Translations under genes and position numbers: made by a program
Assembly: GCA_017527905.1 (NCBI GenBank)
Contig: JAFXPK010000001.1
Span: forward strand, 62,001-126,000
Origin: Paludibacteraceae bacterium
GTDB taxonomy: Bacteria > Bacteroidota > Bacteroidia > Bacteroidales > Paludibacteraceae
Direction of reading: 5' to 3'
DNA length: 64,000 nucleotides
In this document: positions 35,310 to 43,861 of the stretch, in pieces
Numbering within the stretch: position 1 is the stretch's first letter
How the letters are laid out: each line of letters begins with the position of its first letter
The notes under the pieces: model-generated
What the model was told of the DNA's origin: nothing
Seen by the model: only the letters and a program-made list of their open reading frames with translations
The model's database searches: none

Positions 35310-35317
35310 CAAATATA
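35310..35317 (-). promoter_or_regulatory. -7 element for the M6 protease gene
   Basis: The minus strand reads TATATTTG, about 31 nt before the ATG; no TTTG lies at the standard distance. Confidence 0.5.
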
Positions 35318-35386
35318 TGTTTTTCCGATTCGTTAAGGTAATAAATTTAAATCAAAATGAAAAATAATTCGACAAAAAACTGTTGG

Positions 35387-35423
35387 ACAAAAAAAAGAGG
35401 ATGTCGTAGACTGACACCCTCTT
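35387..35423 (-). terminator. Terminator after fabF
   Basis: On the minus strand AAGAGGGTGTC pairs with GACATCCTCTT (one mismatch, 7-nt loop), followed by a run of eight T. Confidence 0.87.
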
Positions 35424-35464
35424 GCGAATGCTAATTATGATTTAGGTTGTTTGTTCTTCTGAAC

Positions 35465-36691
35465 TTATTTTCTTATTGCTACGCAGGCGTTGTGGCCGCC
35501 GAATCCCAACGAGTTGGAGATGACGATGGTCAAGTCCGCTTTCTGCGCTTTGTTTGGCGTGTAATCCAAGTCGCACTCAGGGTCAGGATTGTTGAGTCCG
35601 ATGGTAGGCGTCACAATGCCTTCTTGGAGCGACAAAGCCGATACGATCACCTCTACGCCACCAGCCGCGCCCAACATGTGTCCGGTCATGGACTTGGATG
35701 AGCTGATGTGGGCCCTGCGAGCCTCCTTTTCGCCTAAGGCCAGTTTGAGGGCTTGGGTCTCCGATGAGTCGTTCATGTGGGTACCTGTACCGTGCGCATT
35801 GACGTACAGCGTGTCCTTCTCGCTGTAGTTGGCCTCGTCGAGAGCCATCTTGATCGCTCTGGAAGCGCATGTGCCGTCTGGTTTCGGTGCGGTGTAGTGG
35901 TATGCGTCGCAGGTGTTGCCGTAGCCGCAGATCTCACCGTATATCTTAGCGCCCGTCGCTTTCGCGTGCTCGTATTCCTCCAGGATGACGATTCCGGCGC
36001 CCTCTCCGATGACGAATCCCTTGCGTTCCGCGTCGAATGGCAGGGAGGCGCGTTTAGGATCGCCCGACTTGGACAATGCCTTGCAGTTGGTGAAACCGCC
36101 GATTGCCAAAGGGTTGATGGTCGCTTCCGCACCACCGGCGATGATAGCGTCCGCATAGCCGTATTTGATGGCTCTGTAGGCCTCACCGATCGCGTGCGTA
36201 CTGGTTGCGCAGGCTGTCACGACTGGCAGACACGGACCTTCCGCATGGTGTGCGATGGCGATGTTGCCGGCCGCGATGTTGGAGATCATCATTGGAATGA
36301 ATAGGGGAGAGACACGTCCCGGACCCTCTTCGAACATTTTCTTGCTCTCGTTGAGGAATGTCTGCATGCCACCGATTCCGGAGCCCACGTAAACGCCGAC
36401 TCTTTCGTTAGGCAATCCGAGGTCACCTCTGTCGTTCATCGCTTGCTGTGCGGCGGCGAGGGCAAATTGACAGTAACGGTCAGCCTTGCGCGCCATGCCT
36501 TTCTCCACGCCGAAGTCCTCGGCACGGAAATCCCGCACTTCACCTGCGATCTTCACTTCCAAACCGGTCGTGTCGATGTTCTGGATGAAGTCGATACCGC
36601 AAACTCCATTCTTCAGATTCTCCCAAAATGTCTTGATGTCTTTCCCGATGGGCGAAATGATGCCCATTCCTGTGATGACTACTCTTCTCAT
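35465..36691 (-). CDS. fabF: 3-oxoacyl-ACP synthase II
   Basis: A 408-residue condensing enzyme that elongates acyl-ACP with malonyl-ACP. The catalytic triad is C161 (VTACATSTHAIG), H300 (NAHGTGT) and H338 (SKSMTGHMLGAAGG). Length and motifs fit FabF rather than FabB. It lies 2 nt after fabK and closes the fabH-fabK-fabF operon, with a terminator 42 nt downstream. No acpP gene adjoins it. Confidence 0.95.
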   Translation of the reverse strand: MRRVVITGMGIISPIGKDIKTFWENLKNGVCGIDFIQNIDTTGLEVKIAGEVRDFRAEDFGVEKGMARKADRYCQFALAAAQQAMNDRGDLGLPNERVGVYVGSGIGGMQTFLNESKKMFEEGPGRVSPLFIPMMISNIAAGNIAIAHHAEGPCLPVVTACATSTHAIGEAYRAIKYGYADAIIAGGAEATINPLAIGGFTNCKALSKSGDPKRASLPFDAERKGFVIGEGAGIVILEEYEHAKATGAKIYGEICGYGNTCDAYHYTAPKPDGTCASRAIKMALDEANYSEKDTLYVNAHGTGTHMNDSSETQALKLALGEKEARRAHISSSKSMTGHMLGAAGGVEVIVSALSLQEGIVTPTIGLNNPDPECDLDYTPNKAQKADLTIVISNSLGFGGHNACVAIRK

Positions 36692-36693
36692 GC

Positions 36694-37641
36694 TTATTTG
36701 ATTCTGTTATTAGCTTTGTTTAATAAGGATTCCGCTTCGCTGACCATCGATTCGATGATTGCCTTGGCAGGGCGTTGCTCTTTGATGAGACCCGCGATTT
36801 GTCCGGCCATGAAGGAACCTCCCTTCGCGTCTCCGTCAACAACTGCCTTCCTGAGTGATCCTGCACCGAATGCCATGATCTCCTCGTCGGTGATGGTGTT
36901 GTCCTTCTCCATATCCGCGAATTTCTTGGAGAATGGAGTCTTCAGGGAACGAACCGGGTGACCGAATCTCTTACCCGTCACGATGGTGGCGGTGTCGCTT
37001 GCGGAGATGATTTTATCCTTATAAGTTTGGCTTACACAGCACTCGTCAGCCACGAGGAAGCAAGTACCGCATTGTACGCCCTCCGCACCGAGCATGAAGG
37101 CTGCTGCCATACCTCTACCGTCTCCGATACCACCGGCTGCCAACACAGGGATCTTCACTGCGTCCACCACCTGAGGAATCAAAGCCATCGTGTTGAGCTC
37201 GCCGACGTGACCGCCAGACTCGCAACCTTCCGCTACCACTGCGCTCGCACCGATTCTCTCCATCAGGATGGCGAATGCTGCGGATGCAACGACTGGTACG
37301 ACCTTGATGCCTGCTTCCAACCAAGCTTTCATGTATTTAGATGGATTGCCCGCACCTGTGGTGATGACATCCACTTTCTCTTCGATAACCACTTTCGCAA
37401 CCTCTTCCGCAAATGGGCTTTGCAACATGATGTTGACACCGAAAGGCTTTTTCGTCATCGTTTTGCATTTGCGGATTTCTTCTCTGACGTATTCCGCATT
37501 GGCGTTCATGGCGGAGATGAGTCCTAGTCCGCCCGCTTCTGATACTGCACTGGCCAATTTGGCATCTGAAATCCATGCCATACCCCCTTGGAAAATAGGG
37601 TGTTGAATACCGATTAAATCACAAATCTTACTTGAAATCAT
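36694..37641 (-). CDS. fabK: Enoyl-ACP reductase II, flavin-dependent
   Basis: A 315-residue TIM-barrel FMN enzyme. Motifs are HPIFQGGMAWISDAKLA at the N-terminus, GCESGGHVGELNTMALIPQV, VLAAGGIGDGRG for the FMN phosphate, and KRFGHPVRSLKTPF. The fold is shared with nitronate monooxygenases, but the ESGGH-TM and PVR-LK patterns and its place between fabH and fabF favour FabK, the flavin-type enoyl-ACP reductase that replaces FabI in some bacteria. It is 33 nt after fabH. No fabI is in the window. Confidence 0.87.
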   Translation of the reverse strand: MISSKICDLIGIQHPIFQGGMAWISDAKLASAVSEAGGLGLISAMNANAEYVREEIRKCKTMTKKPFGVNIMLQSPFAEEVAKVVIEEKVDVITTGAGNPSKYMKAWLEAGIKVVPVVASAAFAILMERIGASAVVAEGCESGGHVGELNTMALIPQVVDAVKIPVLAAGGIGDGRGMAAAFMLGAEGVQCGTCFLVADECCVSQTYKDKIISASDTATIVTGKRFGHPVRSLKTPFSKKFADMEKDNTITDEEIMAFGAGSLRKAVVDGDAKGGSFMAGQIAGLIKEQRPAKAIIESMVSEAESLLNKANNRIK

Positions 37642-37674
37642 ATCTTTATCCTTTAGATTTTTTGTCTTATTAAA

Positions 37675-38622
37675 TTACCATCTCAGGAGACAAGCACCGG
37701 AGGAGAATCCTGCACCGAAAGCGCTGAATACCAGTATGTCACCCTCTTTGATCATGCCCTGTTTGTTGATTTCGTCCAACAGCAACGGCACGCTCGCAGA
37801 AGAGGTGTTGCCTCGCTTCTCGATGTTGTGTGGAAATTTTTCTTCCGGTTGGTCCAGGTGAGATTTTATGGCGTCCACGATGCGCAGGTTGGCTTGGTGT
37901 AACAGGAAGAATCTTACGTCTTCCGCTGTCACGTGCGCCTTGTCCATCACATCTTGTATGTCGTGCGCAGAACTCTGTACGGCTAATTTGAAGACCTCCC
38001 TTCCCTTCATCACCAACTTGGCGTATTTCTCCTCTTGTTGGCTGAACGGTGTGGTTACCACTCTCGCGTTGCAGGTGAGCGCGTCGCTATAGGTGGTGGA
38101 TATGCTGATCTCGCAGTCTGGTCCCTCATCCGTGATGACGATAGCTCCCGCACCGTCACCGAAAAGCACGCAGCTCTCGCGACGGGTCCAGTCTGTCATT
38201 TTCGTCATGTGTTCCGCGCATACGATGAGGATTTTTTTCGCTCTGCCGGCTTTCATCAAACCGTTGGCGCAGTCTAGCGTGAAAATGAATCCCGAACAGG
38301 CGCCGTTCAAGTCGAGACATGGGCAATGCGCATTGATCGCACCTTGGATGACGCAGGCAAGCGCTGGCGTCTCGAAATCGTTGCTCACATTGTGGCACAA
38401 GATGTAGTCCAATTCGGATGCGTCTATCTTCGCATCTTTCACCGCTTCCTTCGCTGCTTGTATGGCCAGTTGCGTGAGATCTTCGTCCGTCGACAACACT
38501 CTGCGACTTTTAATGCCCGTGCGGGTGGATATCCATTCGTCGCTCGTGTCCAAGAACTCCGCAAGCATGTCGTTGGTCACCTCTCTCCGTGGAATTGCAC
38601 TTCCTGTTCCTATGATTTTCAT
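37675..38622 (-). CDS. fabH: 3-oxoacyl-ACP synthase III
   Basis: A 315-residue initiating condensing enzyme that joins an acyl-CoA primer to malonyl-ACP. The catalytic residues are C109 (LNGACSGFIF), H242 (LLHQANLRIV) and N272 (RGNTSSASVPLLL). Length is typical. It is the first gene of the leftward fatty-acid operon and has a well-matched promoter about 100 nt upstream. The rpmF/DUF177 genes that often precede fabH are not present. Confidence 0.95.
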   Translation of the reverse strand: MKIIGTGSAIPRREVTNDMLAEFLDTSDEWISTRTGIKSRRVLSTDEDLTQLAIQAAKEAVKDAKIDASELDYILCHNVSNDFETPALACVIQGAINAHCPCLDLNGACSGFIFTLDCANGLMKAGRAKKILIVCAEHMTKMTDWTRRESCVLFGDGAGAIVITDEGPDCEISISTTYSDALTCNARVVTTPFSQQEEKYAKLVMKGREVFKLAVQSSAHDIQDVMDKAHVTAEDVRFFLLHQANLRIVDAIKSHLDQPEEKFPHNIEKRGNTSSASVPLLLDEINKQGMIKEGDILVFSAFGAGFSSGACLLRW

Positions 38623-38720
38623 TTTAAACCGTTACATGATAGCGGATCGGAGCCCCGCATATTAGCTCGCCAACCTAATAAACGCATTTAAACGCATCTG
38701 CGCCTATATTTTTGGCAATG

Positions 38721-38751
38721 CAAAATTAAAAAATCCAATTCCATCGGGAAA
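38721..38751 (-). promoter_or_regulatory. Promoter of the fabH-fabK-fabF operon
   Basis: The minus strand reads TTTC, 19 nt, TAATTTTG: an exact -7 and a three-of-four -33 element at ideal spacing. The leader is about 90 nt. Confidence 0.55.
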
Positions 38752-38824
38752 TTTTATGGTTTATTATGGGTTACGGCACCCTTTAAAAGGGATAAAAAAT
38801 CGTATTGTGGGGCGAAATTCTGAT

Positions 38825-38832
38825 TATTTTTG
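38825..38832 (+). promoter_or_regulatory. Candidate -7 element for the LytTR gene
   Basis: TATTTTTG matches TAnnTTTG about 80 nt before the ATG at 38913; the -33 element is weak. Confidence 0.4.
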
Positions 38833-38912
38833 CGAAATGAGCGAATTTGACTTTGCGAAAAAATTGTAACATGAAGATAAATTAACTATTTTCGCGCATC
38901 AAACGAATCAAG

Positions 38913-39749
38913 ATGGAGAGACATATACCTATATTTATGACGGAGAAGAGGGGCGTTTTGCACTTCCTTACGCTGGTTTTTATACTGGCGGCGCTCTTCT
39001 CTTTTGTCTATAGACCGAATGTCTTCATTCGTGGTCTAGAGGGTGAGGGTAGGTCCAATTACTACGTCTTGTCCCTCGTTATCATAGGATACATTATCAT
39101 GTCCGCCAGCCGTTTCGCTTTCTATAAGATACATCATAAGCACCCTTTCACCTTCCTGCAGTTTTGTTGGTGGATCGTTTTGGAACTGATTTTCATATCG
39201 TTGGGGTTGTCCATCGTGGGTTGGTCGGTGGATTCCGCCCATCGTCCTTTCCTGCCGATCATGTTGCATACTTCCGTCTCGGTCGTCACCATCTTGGCGT
39301 TGCCCTATACGATTTCTTGGCTCTACTTCGCATTGCAGGAGAAAAAGCAGGTGATCAGTGAGATTTCTTCTCAGATAAAGTTGGTGGATAAGGACCGTGA
39401 GGTGCTGAATTTCTACGATGAAAAGGGCGTTTTTCGCATTTCCATCCGCATAGATGATTTTTTGTATGCCCAATCTGCTGACAATTACATTTACATATTC
39501 TACTTGAACAATCGGGGGGAGAAGATGCGCTTCATGTTGCGCAACTCATTGAAGAGCATCGAGGAGTCTTTCTCCTCCTATAACATCCATCGTTGCCATC
39601 GCTTCTACGTGGTGAATTTCAGGAAGGTGCGTGTCCTTCGTAAGTCGGCGGAGGGGTTGTTGTTGGAGCTCGATTCGGGCAATTCCTGTGAGGTCATTCC
39701 TGTTTCGAAGACGTATGCTACTATGGTGGCTGAGCTTTTCTCGAATTAG
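38913..39749 (+). CDS. Membrane-anchored LytTR DNA-binding regulator
   Basis: A 278-residue protein with four membrane helices (about 15-32, 49-66, 83-103, 116-140), a short helical linker and a C-terminal LytTR domain (about 170-275: DDFLYAQSADNYIYIFY, then CHRFYVVNFRKV). Instead of a receiver domain it has a membrane sensor, so it probably links an envelope signal directly to transcription, as in other Bacteroidota membrane LytTR proteins. No histidine kinase partner adjoins it. Targets are unknown; LytTR sites are typically paired imperfect repeats. Confidence 0.87.
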   Translation: MERHIPIFMTEKRGVLHFLTLVFILAALFSFVYRPNVFIRGLEGEGRSNYYVLSLVIIGYIIMSASRFAFYKIHHKHPFTFLQFCWWIVLELIFISLGLSIVGWSVDSAHRPFLPIMLHTSVSVVTILALPYTISWLYFALQEKKQVISEISSQIKLVDKDREVLNFYDEKGVFRISIRIDDFLYAQSADNYIYIFYLNNRGEKMRFMLRNSLKSIEESFSSYNIHRCHRFYVVNFRKVRVLRKSAEGLLLELDSGNSCEVIPVSKTYATMVAELFSN

Positions 39750-40038
39750 GCTTGAGAACACCTTTGGAGCCTAAGGTCAATAATGATGCCCCTTCGGGGC
39801 TTAGGGGACAACGAGCGTTAAATGTTTAAGGTCTATAGTGTCGCTCCTTCGGCACAGGGGGGGACACCTCTGCCTATGATGTGACAATCTCTTTGTGGCT
39901 TAGGGCTTCATGTTGTATCACCTCCCCGGGGTGCTGTCCTGGGCTATTATAGGGTTGGCCGTACAGACCGTGGGTTGTGCATGGCGTATAGTGGTGCACA
40001 TTTCCCCCAATCAATTCTTAACTCTTAATTCCTAATTC
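39750..40038. repeat. Non-coding, repeat-like intergenic element
   Basis: No gene is present. About four degenerate copies of a unit built on C-CCTTCGGGGCTTAGGG occur near 39788, 39841, 39889 and 39920, each able to form a small GC hairpin. A conserved-looking block follows (GGGCTATTATAGGGTTGGCC, then an inverted repeat TGTGCA...TGCACA around 39976-40000), ending with an ATTCTTAACTCTTAATTCCT tract. The composition differs from neighbouring genes, and similar blocks occur between genes in Bacteroidales genomes, so it may be an interspersed element. Confidence 0.5.
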
Positions 40039-40512
40039 CTATTCGTGATGATAGGGTTCTCCTCGCAGTATGGTCATGGCACGGTAGAGCTGTTCCGTGA
40101 AGACGAGACGCACCATCTGGTGGGAGAAGGTCATGCGTGAGAGGGAGACTTTGTCGTTCGCCCGTTGGTAGACTTCCTGGGAGAATCCGTAGGGGCCTCC
40201 GACGATGAAAACTAGGTGCTTAAGACCCGATGCGGATTTTTTCTCGATGTATGATGCGAACTGTTTGGAGGTGAATTCCGAACCCTTGTCGTCCAGCAAA
40301 ACCACTTCATCTTCAGCCTGCAAATTTTTCAGGATCAGTTCCCCCTCTTTTTGCTTCTGATTATCCTCTGTCAAGTTTTTCGTGTTTTTTAGCGAAGGTA
40401 TTTCCTCTATGTCGAAAGAAATGTAGAATTTTAGTCGCTTTTGGTACTCGGAAATTGCATTTTTAAAGGATAAATCATTAGTTTTGCCAACTGTAAGAAG
40501 TGTGATTCTCAT
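40039..40512 (-). CDS. rlmH: 23S rRNA pseudouridine-1915 N3-methyltransferase
   Basis: A 157-residue SPOUT methyltransferase that modifies helix 69 of 23S rRNA using S-adenosylmethionine. The trefoil knot region is IVGGPYGFSQEV and the C-terminus has the hallmark SLSRMTFSHQMVRLVF and EQLYRAMTILRGEPYHHE. Length and ending are diagnostic. It is a single-gene unit, convergent with the LytTR gene across the repeat-like element. Confidence 0.96.
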   Translation of the reverse strand: MRITLLTVGKTNDLSFKNAISEYQKRLKFYISFDIEEIPSLKNTKNLTEDNQKQKEGELILKNLQAEDEVVLLDDKGSEFTSKQFASYIEKKSASGLKHLVFIVGGPYGFSQEVYQRANDKVSLSRMTFSHQMVRLVFTEQLYRAMTILRGEPYHHE

Positions 40513-40611
40513 ATTCGCATTTTTTTATGTTGCGAAAATATAAAAAAAGAGTTTTGAGACATTGTTTTTGTAGTATTAATTGACGTCATGTCAGTAATAT
40601 TTTGAGGTATT

Positions 40612-40998
40612 ATGAAAATGAAAAAAAGAATCGTCTTGATTCTGTTGTTCGGAGCCGTGATGGCCTCTGTTCATGCGAATCCGGACATTGTGAGGGCTTT
40701 CTCGGTGGGGGATGTGCAACGGATTAATTCGTTCTTGGATGCAAGTGTGGACTTGACCATTGAACGTTCTGGCAGCTCTGCGAGCAAGATGCAGGCTCAG
40801 GATGCCATCTCGTCGTTCTTCAGGAAACATCGCCCTTCCAATTTCTCTGTTACCCATAAAACGGAGAAGGAGAAGACTGGGTTGTTGATGGGCAAACTAT
40901 ATACGGATTCCGGCACGTTCCAAGTCCTGATCCTTACCACAAAGAGTGGGGCGAAGGAGTCGATCCGTCAACTGAAAATTGAACAATCCGCTAATTAA
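40612..40998 (+). CDS. DUF4783 family exported protein
   Basis: A 128-residue protein with a signal peptide (ending SVHA, about 22) and a small alpha-beta domain with DVQRINSFLDASVDLTIE and AISSFFRKHRPSNF, resembling an NTF2-like fold. In Bacteroidota this family often lies just before nadC, as here (71 nt). Its function is not known. An ATG two codons in (40618) is an alternative start. Confidence 0.8.
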   Translation: MKMKKRIVLILLFGAVMASVHANPDIVRAFSVGDVQRINSFLDASVDLTIERSGSSASKMQAQDAISSFFRKHRPSNFSVTHKTEKEKTGLLMGKLYTDSGTFQVLILTTKSGAKESIRQLKIEQSAN

Positions 40999-41069
40999 GG
41001 AGCGGTTATGTTTCCTTGTTTATTACATATTAACGAGGGGTTTCCCCCTTATAATCTTTGTTTGAAGAA

Positions 41070-41921
41070 ATGAAAAGTGAAAATGAATTAATTGAAGATT
41101 TGCTGGACCTCGCTTTTGCGGAGGATATCGGCGACGGAGATCATACCACGCTTTGTTGCATCCCTGAGTCTCAGAAAGGGAAGGCGCAACTGCTCATCAA
41201 GGAGGAGGGCGTGCTCGCTGGTGTGGAGATCGCTAAGCGTGTGTTCGCCAAGTTCGATCCTGAACTACAAGTGGAAGTGCTGATTGAGGATGGCGCGCAT
41301 GTGAAACCCGGAGACATCGCTTTCTACGTTACCGGCAAGGAGCGTTCATTGCTTCAGACGGAACGTATCGTGCTGAACCTCATGCAGCGTATGAGCGGTA
41401 TCGCCACGCAGACGAATAAATATGCCCAAGAAATTGCGGACTTGCACACGAAGGTGATCGACACCCGCAAGACGACGCCAGGTCTCCGTATTCTGGAGAA
41501 GATGGCTGTGAAGATCGGTGGCGGTGGTAACCATCGCATCGGACTTTTCGATATGATTTTGTTGAAGGATAACCATATAGACTTCGCGGGTGGCATCGAG
41601 AATGCTGTCTCTAACGCGAAACGTTACCTGAAGGAGAAGGGCAAGAACCTGAAGATCGAGGTGGAGGTCCGTAACCTTGACGAGTTGGATCAGGTGTTGA
41701 AGATTGGTGGCGTGGATCGTATCATGCTGGATAACTTCGACACCGATACTACCCGTAAGGCGGTGAAGATCATCAACGGAAGGTGCGAAACGGAGTCTTC
41801 CGGTGGTATCACTTTCAAGACGTTGCGCTCGTATGCGGAGTGTGGCGTGGACTTCATCTCCGTGGGTGCCCTCACGCATTCCGTGAAAGGCTTGGACATG
41901 AGCTTAAAGGCTGTGAAATGA
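41070..41921 (+). CDS. nadC: Quinolinate phosphoribosyltransferase (carboxylating)
   Basis: A 283-residue enzyme that converts quinolinate and PRPP to nicotinate mononucleotide in NAD synthesis. Motifs include AEDIGDGDHTT, LNLMQRMSGIATQT, the substrate-binding DTRKTTPGLR and GGGGNHRIGLFDMILLKDNH, and near the end GGITFKTLRSYA. The ATG at 41070 is preferred; a TTG at 41058 adds four residues. The stop overlaps the start of the endonuclease gene (ATGA). Confidence 0.95.
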   Translation: MKSENELIEDLLDLAFAEDIGDGDHTTLCCIPESQKGKAQLLIKEEGVLAGVEIAKRVFAKFDPELQVEVLIEDGAHVKPGDIAFYVTGKERSLLQTERIVLNLMQRMSGIATQTNKYAQEIADLHTKVIDTRKTTPGLRILEKMAVKIGGGGNHRIGLFDMILLKDNHIDFAGGIENAVSNAKRYLKEKGKNLKIEVEVRNLDELDQVLKIGGVDRIMLDNFDTDTTRKAVKIINGRCETESSGGITFKTLRSYAECGVDFISVGALTHSVKGLDMSLKAVK

Positions 41922-42844
41922 GGTGGCTGTCCCTTGCTGAGGTGGCTTTGACCACCCTGTTCTGCTCCTGTATGGCTGTTCCGACGGATGGCCCTGCAGA
42001 ATCGTCGTCCGCTACAGTTGAGTCGGGGGATCTCGCGAACGTATTTCCTTCTTCGAACGCTTCGGATGTGTCGAACATCCCTTCTTCGGATAATGAGCAA
42101 TTCATTCATACGAATTGCAAGGGGAAGACCTATCACCATGCGAACTATTCGTTTTCCTATTCCGAGGCGGATGAGCAGTCGGAGTGGGTGGCGTATGAAC
42201 TGACGAGGGAAGAGGTGGAAGGTAACCTGGACCGCAAGGACGAGTTCGCCGCCGACCCTATCGTGGAGACGGGTTCCGCCGATCCTGGGGATTACCAGAA
42301 CAGTGGCTACGACAGAGGTCACCTTGCCCCTTCCGCTGATATGCGTTTCGATGCGACGGCCATGGAAGATTGCTTCCTCACCAGCAATGTCTCTCCGCAG
42401 GTGAAGGGCTTCAACAATGGGGTCTGGAATGATCTGGAGATGCAGACTCGTTCCTGGACCAGAAAGTATGAGCGACTCTATGTGGTGACTGGGCCTGTCC
42501 TCCCACAGGATGGGAAAAACGCAAGGAAAATGTTTACTACCAAACGTGGCAAGGATGTTCGGACGAACGTCACCGTGCCTGATAAATTCTACAAGATCCT
42601 ATACGATTTTTCGAAGAAGGGGAAGGAGAAGATGATAGCTTTCGTCATCCCTAACGAAGCGACGGACACGCCTTTCACGGAGTTCGTCACGACGGTCGAT
42701 GAGGTGGAGCGATTGACGGGGATAGACTTCTTCTCTAATCTGAGCAAGGATTTTCAGGAGAAGTGCGAAAGCCGTTCCGACCTCTCCAAATGGCCGGAAG
42801 CCACGTACCTGAACTACTCTAACACGCATTCATTTAACCATTAA
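41918..42844 (+). CDS. Secreted DNA/RNA non-specific endonuclease
   Basis: A 308-residue nuclease of the NUC family (Serratia nuclease type). The N-terminus is hydrophobic with a cysteine-containing signal (TTLFCSCMAVP), then a Ser-rich linker. The active-site motif is YDRGHLAPSADM with the catalytic His, followed by TSNVSPQVKGFNNGVWNDLE carrying the metal-binding Asn. Export is likely, so it may harvest or degrade nucleic acid outside the cell. The start at 41918 overlaps the nadC stop; longer in-frame starts inside nadC lack a signal peptide. It lies 13 nt before fabD. Confidence 0.88.
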   Translation: MRWLSLAEVALTTLFCSCMAVPTDGPAESSSATVESGDLANVFPSSNASDVSNIPSSDNEQFIHTNCKGKTYHHANYSFSYSEADEQSEWVAYELTREEVEGNLDRKDEFAADPIVETGSADPGDYQNSGYDRGHLAPSADMRFDATAMEDCFLTSNVSPQVKGFNNGVWNDLEMQTRSWTRKYERLYVVTGPVLPQDGKNARKMFTTKRGKDVRTNVTVPDKFYKILYDFSKKGKEKMIAFVIPNEATDTPFTEFVTTVDEVERLTGIDFFSNLSKDFQEKCESRSDLSKWPEATYLNYSNTHSFNH

Positions 42845-42857
42845 TCATAACTTTTTT

Positions 42858-43742
42858 ATGAAAGCATTTGTATTTCCTGGACAAGGCGCCCAATTCATCG
42901 GAATGGGCAAGGATTTGTATGAAAACATCCCTTTGGCGAAGGATCTGTTTGAAAAGGCTAATGATATACTTGGCTTCCGCATCACGGATGTCATGTTCGC
43001 TGGCGACGAGTCTGAGTTGAAGCAGACGAAGGTGACCCAACCTGCTGTGTTCCTCCACTCTGTCATCTTGGCGAAGTCGCTGGGCGAGAAGTTCGCTCCT
43101 GATATGGTCGCGGGTCACTCCTTGGGTGAGTTCTCTGCATTGGTGGCCGCTGGCGCGATTGACTTTGCGGACGGTGTGAGCCTCGTTTCCAAGCGTGCCT
43201 TGGCGATGCAGAAGGCTTGCGAGATGAACCCTTCCACCATGGCCGCCATCATCGGTTTGCCTGACGAGAAGGTGGAGGAGATCTGCGCCTCTGTTGAGGG
43301 TGAGGTGGTTGTCCCAGCCAACTATAACTGCCCAGGCCAGTTGGTGATCTCCGGCACGATGGCGGGCATCGACAAGGCTTGCGAATTGGCTACGGCTGCG
43401 GGTGCTCGCCGTGCGTTGAAGCTCTCCGTGAGCGGTGCGTTCCACTCTTCATTGATGGAACCTGCGAAGGTGGAGTTGGCTGCGGCTATCGAGGCTACAA
43501 GCTTCCGCGCGCCTATCTGCCCTGTTTATCAGAACGTCACCACGAAGGCGGAGACTGACCCTGAGACGATCAAGGCTAATCTGGTGAAACAACTTACCTC
43601 TCCTGTGAAGTGGACCCAGTCCGTGCAGAACATGATCGCCGCTGGTGCCGATAGCTTCACGGAGGTTGGCCCGGGCTCCGTTTTGGTGGGCTTGGTTCGT
43701 AAGATCGACAAGGGCGTGGAGACGATCTCCGCTGCGCTGTAA
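42858..43742 (+). CDS. fabD: Malonyl-CoA:ACP transacylase
   Basis: A 294-residue transacylase that loads malonyl groups on ACP for fatty-acid synthesis. It begins AFVFPGQGAQFIGMGKDL and has the catalytic S88 in GHSLGEFSALVAAG; the partner histidine is in SGAFHSSLM. The ending TEVGPGSVLVGLVRKI is typical. It is the last gene of DUF4783-nadC-endonuclease-fabD, and a strong terminator follows. Confidence 0.96.
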   Translation: MKAFVFPGQGAQFIGMGKDLYENIPLAKDLFEKANDILGFRITDVMFAGDESELKQTKVTQPAVFLHSVILAKSLGEKFAPDMVAGHSLGEFSALVAAGAIDFADGVSLVSKRALAMQKACEMNPSTMAAIIGLPDEKVEEICASVEGEVVVPANYNCPGQLVISGTMAGIDKACELATAAGARRALKLSVSGAFHSSLMEPAKVELAAAIEATSFRAPICPVYQNVTTKAETDPETIKANLVKQLTSPVKWTQSVQNMIAAGADSFTEVGPGSVLVGLVRKIDKGVETISAAL

Positions 43743-43792
43743 TTATTGCCGGAAATGAAACGCTAAGGGTTCTTGGCGTATTATAAAGATAA

Positions 43793-43832
43793 CGGGCGTG
43801 TCAAAACCAATGTTTGACACGCCCGCTTTTTT
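43793..43832. terminator. Bidirectional terminator after fabD
   Basis: A perfect 13-bp stem (43793-43805 with 43813-43825) carries CGGGCGTGTCAAA, followed by CTTTTTT. A second small hairpin, GGCTCC-TTTGC-GGAGCC, lies at 43834-43850. Convergent genes meet here. Confidence 0.88.
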
Positions 43833-43861
43833 AGGCTCCTTTGCGGAGCCGATCTATAGGC

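Noticed and set aside
36694..37641. Nitronate monooxygenase instead of FabK
   Set aside because: The fold is shared, but the motif set and location between fabH and fabF favour FabK.
41783..41917. Longer N-terminus for the endonuclease
   Set aside because: It lies wholly inside nadC, lacks a signal peptide, and the ATGA overlap gives a natural start.
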